Assembly (NCBI GenBank): GCA_002914805.1
Contig: JXTB01000153.1
Span: forward strand, 157,322 to 221,321
DNA length: 64,000 bases
From: Parasponia andersonii
Taxonomy: Eukaryota > Streptophyta > Magnoliopsida > Rosales > Cannabaceae
Direction of reading: 5' to 3'
Shown: piece after piece, positions 11,816-21,844 of the stretch
Layout of the letters: each line of letters begins with the position of its first letter
Position numbering within the stretch: position 1 is the stretch's first letter
The notes under the pieces: generated by a model
What the model was told of the DNA's origin: nothing
The model's input: the letters and a program-made list of their open reading frames with translations, nothing else
Databases searched by the model: none
Made by a program: the position numbers and the translations under genes

Positions 11816-12427
11816 TCTTAAATATTTCAATGCTCAATTATTATGTTTTTTTAATATTCAACCAATTACAAAATCAACTTATTAATTCTAAAAATAAATA
11901 ATAATAATAATAATTTGTATCCAACTGGGTTCTTATTATTTGAAAGATGAATATAGGGGGCCTGTTTTGTATTCACTTTTGTTTTCTATTTTAAAATAAT
12001 AATAATAAAAGTTTACTGGGAAACTTTGTAGCTGGAAACTATTAGCAAGTTTTGGGAAACAATTTACAAACTTTTTTTTGAAAAGGTAACAACTTTATTT
12101 TCTAAAACAAATTTCAAAAATAAAGATTAATATATACTTAGTATATTAGGAATATATTAGGAAAGTAAGCAATCTTATTCGTAATATTTTACTTTTTTTT
12201 TTTCATCTTTCTGAAATTTGTAGATTTGATTGCCACATGACCAGTTGGGTCGAATTATCCGAAAAAATTAAAGGAATTAACTACTTTTATGGAGGCGGTG
12301 GGCCATATGAGATGATATAGAGAATCATACACAAACTTACTTTTGTTGCATTAATTTTCGCACGAATCAATTCCGGGTTTTCCGCAACTTGTAGTACTTA
12401 TTGATCAGCGCTTAACTCATGAACTAG

Positions 12428-12533
12428 CTAGGCTGCACCCCTGATAGTAAATAATGCAAGTGGCTTTGGATAGAATATTGGTCTCGAGAATGCAGGTCTC
12501 TTGTGCCTTGGATGTGGAATATTTACTTCTACG
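12428..12533 (-). pseudogene. Protein kinase gene, 3' part of the last exon (distal half)
   Basis: Together with 26224-26073 this forms one exon split by the Tat element. If one copy of the 5-bp target duplication is counted, the minus-strand frame from 26224 continues without a break into this piece and stops at TAG 12430-12428. This half adds about 35 residues, rich in proline, arginine and hydrophobic residues, with no known motif. It has no start or splice site of its own. Confidence 0.65.
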
Positions 12534-13329
12534 TGTGGGACTTACTCTTAGATCGTGCGCTACGTGGACAATTAAGTGGCGAAATAGATGGCAGGGGATA
12601 CACCGTTCGATACGTGTTCAGGAGGGCCGCTTGAAAGCCACATAAGTCGCACGTGATACGACTTAGGCCTATTGGTTGTCGCAAACTAGGGCCGATCCAT
12701 CCCAGACCCTGGATGGATTCAGCCCAATCTAATTCTTGCCTCAACAGCTGGGGGTCAGAAGCCTCGAGGGTCTTCCGCCAGAAGATCATTAAGGGCAGCG
12801 CACCGCTCCAGACCTAGACAGAGCATTCAATGTGATTTTGGGTAGGTGTGTGCATTGGGCAAACTGTCCTGACAGAATGGCGGGTTGTCAAAGTCTGGCC
12901 TCTGCCAGACTCGCACCATAGGGGACGGCGGAAAGCAGTTCACAACAATGCAAGATAAATTACGGTAACCACGGTCCGTGATTTCTGAAATAAGTCATAA
13001 TAAGAAAAAAGTACTCGATCCTGGGATTGAGAGCCGACAGGTTCTCAGTTCCAGGATTATATATATATGCCATACATCTCCCAGGAAAAATATATATACA
13101 GATTGAAAGACAAAATTTTATAAGTAGAAAAACTTCGTCTTTGCTATTCAATCTCGAGAGTAAATATCTGACTTAAGCATCAGAGAATCTTTGCAGGTGG
13201 CTGCCCCCGCCTCTCCGAACCAGCTTAAGATCAAGAGCATTCTGAGATAGCGAAGATACATGGACAGTTGGTGGGACCAGTACCAACAGTTTGAAGATAT
13301 GTGGATAGTTAGTAAGAACAGCACCAACA
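12534..13329 (+). repeat. 5' LTR of the Tat-type element
   Basis: Starts TGTGGGACTTACTC and ends GCACCAACA. It pairs with 25270-26067 along its whole length with scattered substitutions, so the insertion is not recent. A TATATATAT stretch near 13060 followed by an AT-rich stretch is a candidate promoter. Confidence 0.85.
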
Positions 13330-13332
13330 GTT

Positions 13333-13350
13333 TGGCACCGTCTGTGAGAA
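13333..13350 (+). other. Primer-binding site of the Tat-type element
   Basis: TGGCACCGTCTGTGAGAA, three bases after the LTR. It differs at two bases from TGGCGCCGTCTGTGGGAA, the usual site in this group of plant gypsy elements. Confidence 0.75.
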
Positions 13351-13422
13351 TCAGGGGCGCGAGAGAATGAGTAAGAGTCTTACGACTGTACTTTCCCCGA
13401 ATAAGAAGCCATACGACATCGA

Positions 13423-14580
13423 ATGGTACCCTCGAGAATGACAACAAGAAGCACGTGGCCTAAAGCCAAAGGAAGCTCCTCGGAAGTGCGGCCCATTCTG
13501 GAACAAAAGCTAGACCAAATGCTTGCCGCCTTGATAGAAGCTAACAGGAAGGTAGAGATGGCTCATGAGGCCATCCTGGGTTTAAAAGATAAGGTCACTG
13601 AAGTTCGTAGAGATAATGCCCGCCTTGAAGGGCTATTGGCAAGCGAGGCCAGGAGCAGGCGAAGGGAGGATCTCGACGAGGAGGTTCAGCAAGAATTCAG
13701 TGGTCAGCAATAGCCAAGGGAAGTCCCCGCCCCATCCAGATCGTAGATGCAAGGAGAACAACAAAGCCAGACAAGGCCCTTCTGGGAGGAAATGGCGGTG
13801 GGCAGACGACACTAGAAGAACCCAGAAGGTGCGTTCCCCAACTAGAAATAAGAGATGATGGCAGAGCTGAGTAAGAGACTCGGGGCCAACCATAGTCAGA
13901 CCCCTGCCGATCTGGCAGAACAGACCGTGCGCGGGATCAACCGAACAGCCTTCGTCGACTGGATTCAACTGGAGCCCAAGCAAAGGACTTCATGACCCCA
14001 GCTTTCAGACTGTTTGAAGGGAAGACCGACCTCCTCGACCACATATATCATTTCCAGCAGAAGATGGCCCAGGAAACTAGAGACGAAGCCGTGATCTTTA
14101 AAGTCTTCTCTACCATCATAGTGGGACCAGCCTTATTATAGTTCAGGCAACTCCCAAAGAAATCTATAAACGGGTTCGAAGATTTTTGCAAACTTTTCCT
14201 GAAACAATACGCAAGTGTCCGGAAGCAGCAGAAGACCATGCGAGACCTGGACCAGTTGAAGCAGTCTGCGAACGAGTCCCCAAGGGAATATTTGTCTCCT
14301 GGAAATGATGTCTTTAGTGCATGACGCCGACTCGACCCAAGCTGCGAGCTCTTTCATCAGGGGCTTACAGCTAGGATCGATGCTGTCAGACCATCTACTC
14401 TTAAATCTACCATACTTCATGACCAACATTCTGGCAAAATCAGAAGGAGTATTTAGGGTGCTAGAGAGCCACCAGAAAGCACCCAAAGCCTCTGCGGCTC
14501 TAACAACAATGCCGGCTCAAACTCCGGCCATGCAGGGAGTAAAGAGGCCTATGCCAGCCCAGGAGCCGACTCTGAAGTAG
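13423..14580 (+). pseudogene. Gag of the Tat-type element, broken
   Basis: The first frame (13423-13713) holds a coiled coil rich in leucine, glutamate and arginine. After frameshifts, the Retrotrans_gag domain is recognisable at about 13890-14480 by FRQLPKKSINGFEDF, LFLKQYASVRKQQKTMRDL and LKQSANESPREYL. A TAG at 14139-14141 stands where a tryptophan codon normally precedes FRQLP. The region to 15137 (including a lysine/glutamate-rich frame at 14862-15131) is the gag-protease linker; I saw no intact zinc knuckle. Confidence 0.8.
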
Positions 14581-15137
14581 GCACCCTGTCTCAAGCCAAT
14601 CAAGAAAGCAACAAGAGGAGGAAAATGTTTAAAGACCCTCTGCCAAAGTTCGAGCTCAACACACCAATCGAAGTAATCTACCTCCAGAACAAAGACAAGA
14701 GCATTTTTAAAGATCCCCCCAAGTCCGGCGTGCCTGACCACATGAAGAACAAGAGCGGGTACTGCTAATTCCATAGAGATCATAGGCATGGCACCATCCA
14801 ATGCCGTAGCCTATACGCACTGGTTATGATGGCGATCTAGGCTGGCAAGCTAAAATAATATGTGCAGGTGAGCGGAAGCCAGTCCAAGGGGGACACCACC
14901 TGGCTAGAAAAGGGAAAGCAGACCCAGGCCTCCGGGTCGGTGGAGCAGGCTCTGAGGATAGTACCAACGATTGTGGGCAGAGCAGAGCTGACCCAGAGTC
15001 AGGAGGAAAAGGAAAAACACTGTAAAAGAACTGAAGAGAGGGTGAAGCGCTTGAGAGGCCTGGGGCATTCCGTGAATCACCTGATAATAGGGGAGAGCTA
15101 CGCCTTAACCACCCTCATCGCCTTCACCTAGCAGGAT

Positions 15138-15488
15138 TTGGCCACAGTGCGCCTGCCTCATGATGACCCCTTAGTAATCAAGCTGCAGATCGACTCCGCG
15201 ATGGTGGGAAAGGTCCTGGTTGACGGTGAAAGTATCGACGTCTTATTCCTCAGCATTTTCGAGAATATGGGTCTGAACCGGAGCACGGTTAGGCCGACTT
15301 ATCAATTGTTGTTCTCCTTCAACAGTAATAAGATCAGCCTCTTGGGCGTCATGACTTTGAAGGTTTGTGCCACAGAGAGGTGCCTGGACGTAGATTTCGT
15401 CATCATCGATTGCCAGTCCTCATTTAATGCTATTATGAGCAGAGGATGGATCCATGCCATGCATAGGGTCACCTCCACCTTCCACTAG
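15138..15488 (+). pseudogene. Aspartic protease of the Tat-type element
   Basis: Shows LPHDDPLVIKLQID, then KVLVDGESIDVLF, where active copies have VDxGSSxDILF. It ends with an FNAIMSRGWIHAM block matching the usual YNAILGRPxLHAM. The active-site aspartate is present but the following residues are altered. A stop at 15486-15488 separates it from RT. The enzyme would have cut the Gag-Pol polyprotein. Confidence 0.75.
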
Positions 15489-15650
15489 GTCCTAAGGTGT
15501 TAATTGAAGGATAGAACTTACATGATAGACATTAAGGGAGACCAGGCCTCTGCAAAGAAGTGTTCTTCAGCCACCTTGAAGGGAACCGACAGGAGCACGA
15601 ACGTCTTGATAGGGGACAGATAGCAATCAAAGGACTGCCTACCAGCATAT

Positions 15651-16406
15651 ATGAAATGGATCAAAGAGGAGTCTGACACGCCAGAAACCATGTTTGAAGA
15701 GCTGGTAGCAGTCCCTTTGAAAGAAGTAGAACCAGAGAAAGTGATCATGATTGGGGCCCTGATACCTGAAAGGGAGATGAGTGAGCTGTTGGAATTCCTC
15801 AAGCAGAACATGGATGTCTTCACGTGGTCCCATGATGACATGCCCGGAATAGACCCTGCTCATGCCTACCACCGTCTGAACATAGACCCCAACTTTCCTC
15901 CGGTCAAACAAAACCCCCGAAAGTTTGCACCAGAGAAAAACAGGGCAATCAACAAGAAGGTCGAGATACTATTGGAAAATGGCCTAATCATGGAGTGCGT
16001 ATACCCATGCTGGGTATCCAACCGAGTGGTGGTAAAGAAAAAGAGCGGCGACGATCAAACCTGCATAGATTTCACCAATCTGAACAAGGCTTGCCCGAAA
16101 GACAGTTTTTCCCTGCCGAAGATCGATTAAATGGTTGATGCGATGGCAGGATTCGATAGGATGAGCTTCCTAGACACTTACTCTGGATACAACCAGATCC
16201 CTCTATATGAAGAAGACCAGATCCACACAGCATTCATTACGGATCGAGGTCTGTACTACTACAAATACATACCTTTTGGTCTAAAGAACTCGGGGGCGAC
16301 CTACCAGAGGCTCATGAACAAAATGTTCACCGAGCTACTGGGGAAAACGATGGAGGTTTACATCGATGACATGGTCGTGAAGAGCAAAGAAGCTTCGACT
16401 ATCTAG
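15651..16406 (+). pseudogene. Reverse transcriptase of the Tat-type element, one internal stop
   Basis: Contains RT blocks in order: VKQNPRKFAPEK, VVVKKKSGDDQTCIDFTNLN, KACPKDSFSLPKID, FLDTYSGYNQI, YYYKYIPFGLKNSGATYQR and the catalytic box VYIDDMVVKS. A single TAA at 16128-16130 falls right after LPKID, where related elements have a glutamine codon. The frame is lost again at 16406. The thumb (16406-16760) continues in shifted frames with further stops. Confidence 0.85.
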
Positions 16407-16762
16407 GGGATCTGGACGATTGTTTCGAAGTTCTGAGGCACTACCGAATGCATCTGAACCCTAAGAAGTGCACTTTCGGGGTGTCCTCCGGCCAATTCCT
16501 GAGGCATATCGTAAGTAAAAAGGGCATTGAGGCTAACCCGACCCAGTTATCCTCAATTGCAGATGTATAAAGACCCTCGACCATTAGGGAGTCCAGCACC
16601 TAAGCGGGAAGATAGCCACACTCAGCCAGTTTGTCTCCAAAATGTCTGACCGATATAAGCCTTTCTTCCAATGTATAAAGAAAAGCTCCCCAGTTGTCTG
16701 GGGGGATGAGCAGGATAAGGCACTAACAGAGCTCAAGCAGTATTTAAGTCACCCACCCATCC

Positions 16763-17160
16763 TTGCCTCCCCGGGCAGAAGGACAACACTTATATGCTTA
16801 TTTGGCAGTGTCTGAAGTAGCGATCAACGCTGTACTGTTTGTCGAGGAAGACAACAAGCAGAAGCTGGTATTCTACGGAAGCCGCATGCTCTTGGATGCA
16901 GAGACACGATACAGTATGGCAGATAAACTAGTTCTTGCTCTGGTCAATGCTAAGAAGAGATTGAGGCACTACTTTGAGGTACACTCAGTCACAGTGTATA
17001 CAAATTTCTCCATCTGACAGATCTTGGCCAAACCGGATCTATCGGGACGACTGACCAAATGGGCCATTGAGCTGGGGATATACGACATCGAGTACCAACC
17101 TCGAGTGGCGAAGAAGGGGCAAGTCATGGCAGACTTCCTAGAAGAAATCCAGTCCTTCGG
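16763..17160 (+). pseudogene. RNase H of RT (first RNase H), broken
   Basis: Recognisable by YLAVSEVAINAVLF, FYGSRMLLDAETRYSMADK, LALVNAKKRLRHYF and LTKWAIELGIYDIEYQPR, with a stop at 17015-17017. The usual TDAS at the domain start is not seen. This domain degrades RNA in the RNA-DNA hybrid. Confidence 0.75.
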
Positions 17161-17199
17161 TGAGCCATGCGACCCATCACACATGCCTCCGGCTCACAT

Positions 17200-17690
17200 C
17201 CTTTCAACCTGGACCCTCTACACCGACGGATCCATGAATACGAAGCATCAGAATAGTCCTGCGGACCCCAGTAGGACTCAGGCTAGAGAAAGTCTTGAGA
17301 CTTGGTTTCCAGGCGACAAACAATGAGGCGGAGTACGAAGCACTACTGCAAGGCCTCGAGCTAGCCCTGCACTTCGGAGTAGAAAACATAGCAGTGAAGA
17401 CTGATTCGCAGCTGATCGTGGGTCAGGTCAAGGGAGACTTTGAAGTGAAAGAGCCAAGATTACACAAGTACTTTTCTAGGATAATGGGGGCAAAAGCCCG
17501 CTTTAACAACTTTGATATTGAACAGATACCTAGGGAGATGAACCAAAAGGCTGACGAGCTAGCTAGAAGTGCGTCGATGATGGGGACGAACAAACGCACA
17601 GAGATTCTGCTAGAAGGCGAATACACGAGAGACACCTCGGAGAACCTTGCACGCCACGTGTTCGCGACCGACTCTGAGGATAAAGGCTAG
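17200..17690 (+). pseudogene. Second, archaeal-type RNase H (aRNH)
   Basis: Starts LSTWTLYTDGSMN, then after a frameshift continues NNEAEYEALLQGLELA, VKTDSQLIVGQVKGDF and IPREMNQKADELA. The acidic residues of TDGS, AEYEAL and KTDSQL are in place. Two RNase H domains in one pol are a mark of the Tat lineage. Broken by the frameshift near 17295 and a stop at 17690. Confidence 0.8.
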
Positions 17691-17725
17691 ATAAGACCCA
17701 TCTCTCAATACCTAGTGTCAGGGAC

Positions 17726-18895
17726 TTGCCCGCAGACCCCCAAAAAGCAAGGTCGATTAGACTGAAGGCCACCCAATACTCGATGGTGGGGGGGCGATTA
17801 TACAGAAGACCGATGATGGGACCAATGCTGAGGTGCATAGACCCCATAGAGGTGCAGAAGCTAATGGAGGAAATCCATGAAGGAGTGTGTGACAACCATT
17901 CCGGGGAACGAAGCCTCGCCCATAAGGCCTTAACAGCTGGATACTTCTGGCCTTACATAATGACCGAGATGGCCCAGTTCATCAAGAAATGCAATAAGTG
18001 CCAAAGGTTCGCCGCCCTAAAATACCAACCCACGGAAGAGCTCCATTCAAACATAACTCCTTGGCCCTTCGCGAAGTGGGGTCTGGATATCGTCAGAGAG
18101 CTCCCAAGAAGCCCCAGGGGAAGGAGATATTACTTCACCAAATGGGTAGAAGCTGAAGCCTATGCAACCGTCAATAAGGCAAACACGATTAATTTTATTT
18201 GGAAAAACATAATCTACCGGTACGAAATCCCGAAAGAGATATATGCCGACCATGGCACACAGTTCCAAAATGCCAAATTCAAAGAACTATGTGATTTGTA
18301 TGACATAAAGCTCAGTTTCTTATCTATAAATTACCCTCAGGGAAACAACAAAGCAGAGGCAACGAATAAGGCCATCTTCAGCAATATTAAAAAGAACTTG
18401 TAGGAGATTAAAGGAAAGTGGTTAGAAGAGCTACCAACGATCGTGTGGGCCTACCAAACCACAGAGCAGAGGTCAACAGGAAGAACGCCCTTTGCCATAG
18501 CCTATGGGTTAGAGGCTATGATCCCGACCGAAATTGGCCTCCCGACCCTTCACTCTGAAGTTGTGAAAGACACCCCATTGAATGAGCAATAGCTAAGCTG
18601 CAACACAGACCTCCTTGAAAAAACAAGGGACGTGGCTCTGATCCATCTGACCTCGTACCACTAGCAAGCCAGATATTATTACGCAAAGAAAGTCAACGCT
18701 CGCCGGTTTAACGCTGGAGATTGGGTCTTGAAGGTCAGAACGAGAAATTCCTCGAAGACAGACTCTAACTGGGTCAGACCCTACGAGATGACCAAAGCAC
18801 TCGATAATGGTGCATATGTCTTAAGAGAACTCAAGACCGGAAAGAGCCTACCCAACACATGGAATGCCCAACACATGAAGAAATACTACGTGTAA
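17726..18895 (+). pseudogene. Integrase of the Tat-type element
   Basis: The zinc-binding HHCC motif is visible (HEGVCDNH, CNKC). Catalytic aspartates lie in KWGLDIV and YADHGTQF, and the glutamate in PQGNNKAEATNK. About six residues before YFTKW, present in relatives, are deleted in the core. Stops occur at 18401-18403 and further on; the final stop is 18893-18895. From 17935 the sequence is repeated at 19319. Confidence 0.85.
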
Positions 18896-19317
18896 GACAT
18901 ATGTAAATGCCTGTATTATTGAGTAGCCCGATTTGAAAACAAATCGAGTTGTCTACTACACATATTTACCCACTAGTTTGCTATTTACAAGGGTCTGCCC
19001 CCAGCGCTAGACCCCTTAAGCTATTCGCACGAATAAAGATCGTACTGTGGGAATCACATCGCGTAATAAAATGCTTGCCGATAGCCCGAGAAAATGTACA
19101 AAGAGGGATGAGCTGCGCAATAAAATGCTTGCCAGCCGACCTCATTAAAGATCGTACTGTGGGAATCACATCGCGCAATAAAATGCTTGCCGATGGCCCG
19201 AGAAAACGTACGAAGAGAGATAAGTTGCGCAATAAAATGCTTGCCAGCTGACCTCATTAAAGATCGTACTGTGGGAATCACATCGCGTAATAAAATGCTT
19301 GTCGATGGCTCGAGAAA
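17935..19317 (+). repeat. 1383-bp direct repeat, first copy
   Basis: Runs from AGCTGGATACTTC in integrase to CTCGAGAAA in the 3' repeat array. The second copy is 19319-20701, offset 1384 bp, with the single N at 19318 between them. The only difference I noticed is 18913 G against 20297 A. Confidence 0.9.
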
Positions 19318-19318
19318 N
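19318..19318. other. Single N at a sequence join
   Basis: One undetermined base sits exactly at the junction of the two 1383-bp copies. A lone N at a repeat junction is how some assemblers join overlapping contigs they failed to merge. Confidence 0.85.
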
Positions 19319-20701
19319 AGCTGGATACTTCTGGCCTTACATAATGACCGAGATGGCCCAGTTCATCAAGAAATGCAATAAGTGCCAAAGGTTCGCCGCC
19401 CTAAAATACCAACCCACGGAAGAGCTCCATTCAAACATAACTCCTTGGCCCTTCGCGAAGTGGGGTCTGGATATCGTCAGAGAGCTCCCAAGAAGCCCCA
19501 GGGGAAGGAGATATTACTTCACCAAATGGGTAGAAGCTGAAGCCTATGCAACCGTCAATAAGGCAAACACGATTAATTTTATTTGGAAAAACATAATCTA
19601 CCGGTACGAAATCCCGAAAGAGATATATGCCGACCATGGCACACAGTTCCAAAATGCCAAATTCAAAGAACTATGTGATTTGTATGACATAAAGCTCAGT
19701 TTCTTATCTATAAATTACCCTCAGGGAAACAACAAAGCAGAGGCAACGAATAAGGCCATCTTCAGCAATATTAAAAAGAACTTGTAGGAGATTAAAGGAA
19801 AGTGGTTAGAAGAGCTACCAACGATCGTGTGGGCCTACCAAACCACAGAGCAGAGGTCAACAGGAAGAACGCCCTTTGCCATAGCCTATGGGTTAGAGGC
19901 TATGATCCCGACCGAAATTGGCCTCCCGACCCTTCACTCTGAAGTTGTGAAAGACACCCCATTGAATGAGCAATAGCTAAGCTGCAACACAGACCTCCTT
20001 GAAAAAACAAGGGACGTGGCTCTGATCCATCTGACCTCGTACCACTAGCAAGCCAGATATTATTACGCAAAGAAAGTCAACGCTCGCCGGTTTAACGCTG
20101 GAGATTGGGTCTTGAAGGTCAGAACGAGAAATTCCTCGAAGACAGACTCTAACTGGGTCAGACCCTACGAGATGACCAAAGCACTCGATAATGGTGCATA
20201 TGTCTTAAGAGAACTCAAGACCGGAAAGAGCCTACCCAACACATGGAATGCCCAACACATGAAGAAATACTACGTGTAAGACATATGTAAATGCCTATAT
20301 TATTGAGTAGCCCGATTTGAAAACAAATCGAGTTGTCTACTACACATATTTACCCACTAGTTTGCTATTTACAAGGGTCTGCCCCCAGCGCTAGACCCCT
20401 TAAGCTATTCGCACGAATAAAGATCGTACTGTGGGAATCACATCGCGTAATAAAATGCTTGCCGATAGCCCGAGAAAATGTACAAAGAGGGATGAGCTGC
20501 GCAATAAAATGCTTGCCAGCCGACCTCATTAAAGATCGTACTGTGGGAATCACATCGCGCAATAAAATGCTTGCCGATGGCCCGAGAAAACGTACGAAGA
20601 GAGATAAGTTGCGCAATAAAATGCTTGCCAGCTGACCTCATTAAAGATCGTACTGTGGGAATCACATCGCGTAATAAAATGCTTGTCGATGGCTCGAGAA
20701 A
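19319..20701 (+). repeat. 1383-bp direct repeat, second copy (integrase and repeat array)
   Basis: Repeats the integrase from CNKC to its stop (20279) and three units of the 112-bp array, then continues into unique sequence. Reading frames here duplicate those of the first copy. Probably a technical duplicate rather than a second integrase. Confidence 0.85.
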
Positions 20702-20977
20702 ACGTACGATGAGGAATGAGCTGGACAATAAAATGCTTGCCAGCCGACCTATTTAAAGATCATACTGTGGGAATCACATCGCGCAATAAAATGCTTGCCG
20801 ATGGCCTAAGAAAATGTACGATAAGGAATGAGCTGCGCAATAAAATGCTTGTTAGCAGACCTCATTAAAAATCACACTACAGGAATCATATTGCGCAATA
20901 AAATGCTTGCCGATGACCTGAGAGAACGTATGAAGGGCAACAGGCTATACAACAAAACTTGCTGCCAACCCTCAAGA
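20419..20977 (+). repeat. 112-bp tandem repeat array (five units)
   Basis: Units start AAAGATCGTACTG at 20419, 20531, 20643 and 20754, with a diverged fifth at 20866. Each unit contains the word AATAAAATGCTTG twice, about 56 bp apart, so it derives from an older half-unit. Units at 19035, 19147 and 19259 are the copies in the first 1383-bp repeat. The array lies between integrase and the antisense ORF, a position where Tat-type elements often carry tandem repeats. Confidence 0.85.
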
Positions 20978-21026
20978 AACACCTACACGATGGGGAAGAA
21001 TTGAGCGATAACACCTCTGCCCTAGA

Positions 21027-21170
21027 GGGCACCTTAGCTACGCATAAGCTGAAAGTAAATGGGGCCAGGATCTACCCATTAGAAGTAGACCCTCTCCAGA
21101 GAGCACCTTAACTATGCGTAGGCTGAAGGTAAATAGGGCCAAAGTCTACCCATTAGAAGTAGACCCTATA
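21027..21170 (+). repeat. 71-bp tandem duplication
   Basis: Two direct copies beginning GAGGGCACCTTAGC and GAGAGCACCTTAAC, each ending near CCCATTAGAAGTAGACCCT. Part of the element's 3' untranslated region. Sequence from 21171 to 21844 shows no gene. Confidence 0.7.
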
Positions 21171-21844
21171 GGATCTGCATATAATCTTCCAAACATAAAG
21201 ACGAAAATCAAAACTAAATTATATTTATTGATGCTTAAATTACAGAGTGCGTGGTCGACAGGGACACAAACCCAGTATCTTTATTTGTCAGAAACAAGTA
21301 TTGGACAGACTCGCAAGGACACGTCGGAGTGATAATGCCTTGTTTGCTCCCAATGAGAGCCAAGCCCAGTCCTTTTCTTCTGCAGTGATGGGTCCAAGCA
21401 GGAATCAACCAACCCTTGGAGCTAGTTCCTAGCGCGATCCCATTTAGGGTCGGAGAAGTCCAGCCATATGCACGGATCAAATTCTGCTAAGACAAGCCAT
21501 AACAGTAATTATACATCTTCAGAGCCGGATGAGCTGGATCTCACATTCCGATCTCTGGAGTTAATCTTGTAAGTCATAACACAGAAAGGATTCACTAATA
21601 ACTCCAAATCATATACGATTGGGCCAGACCTAGAGGTCGGCTGAACTACCAATGAGGGAATGGCATTGTATATGATATCCGACCCTGACCATAAATGCGG
21701 GCAACAGAAGAAGTAAAGCAGAATAAACATGAGAAAAGTATGTCGTTTTTATTATTTAAACAGATGCTTGCAACAAGGGTCAGCTTTACATTACACAGTT
21801 AGTACCTTACAATTACATAAAAGAGCGAAGGTCCCTAATTATCT

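Larger units (their letters stand above)
8861..12364 (-). repeat. Segmental duplication, copy 1 (CYP87 exon 1 and upstream region)
   Basis: Corresponds to copy 2 at 41872-52727. Matches include intron 1 (8861-9074 with 41872-42116), exon 1, the proximal upstream region (9260-9690 with 50441-50875) and the distal upstream region (11820-12364 with 52240-52727). Copy 1 is interrupted by a solo LTR. Copy 2 is interrupted by a full LTR element and holds extra DNA at about 51380-52235. The right border is sharp after CGCACGA in both copies. Confidence 0.8.

Noticed and set aside
13333..13350. tRNA gene
   Set aside because: Only primer-binding sites complementary to tRNA 3' ends were seen (here, 4361, 30487, 36763, 48107). 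No cloverleaf gene was recognised.
18949..19281. Repetitive frames on both strands (also at 20333-20756)
   Set aside because: They are translations of the 112-bp repeat array.
20419..20977. Regular repeats as a possible CRISPR array
   Set aside because: Units are contiguous tandem copies without spacers, inside a plant retrotransposon. The same holds for the 29-bp and 43-bp repeats.
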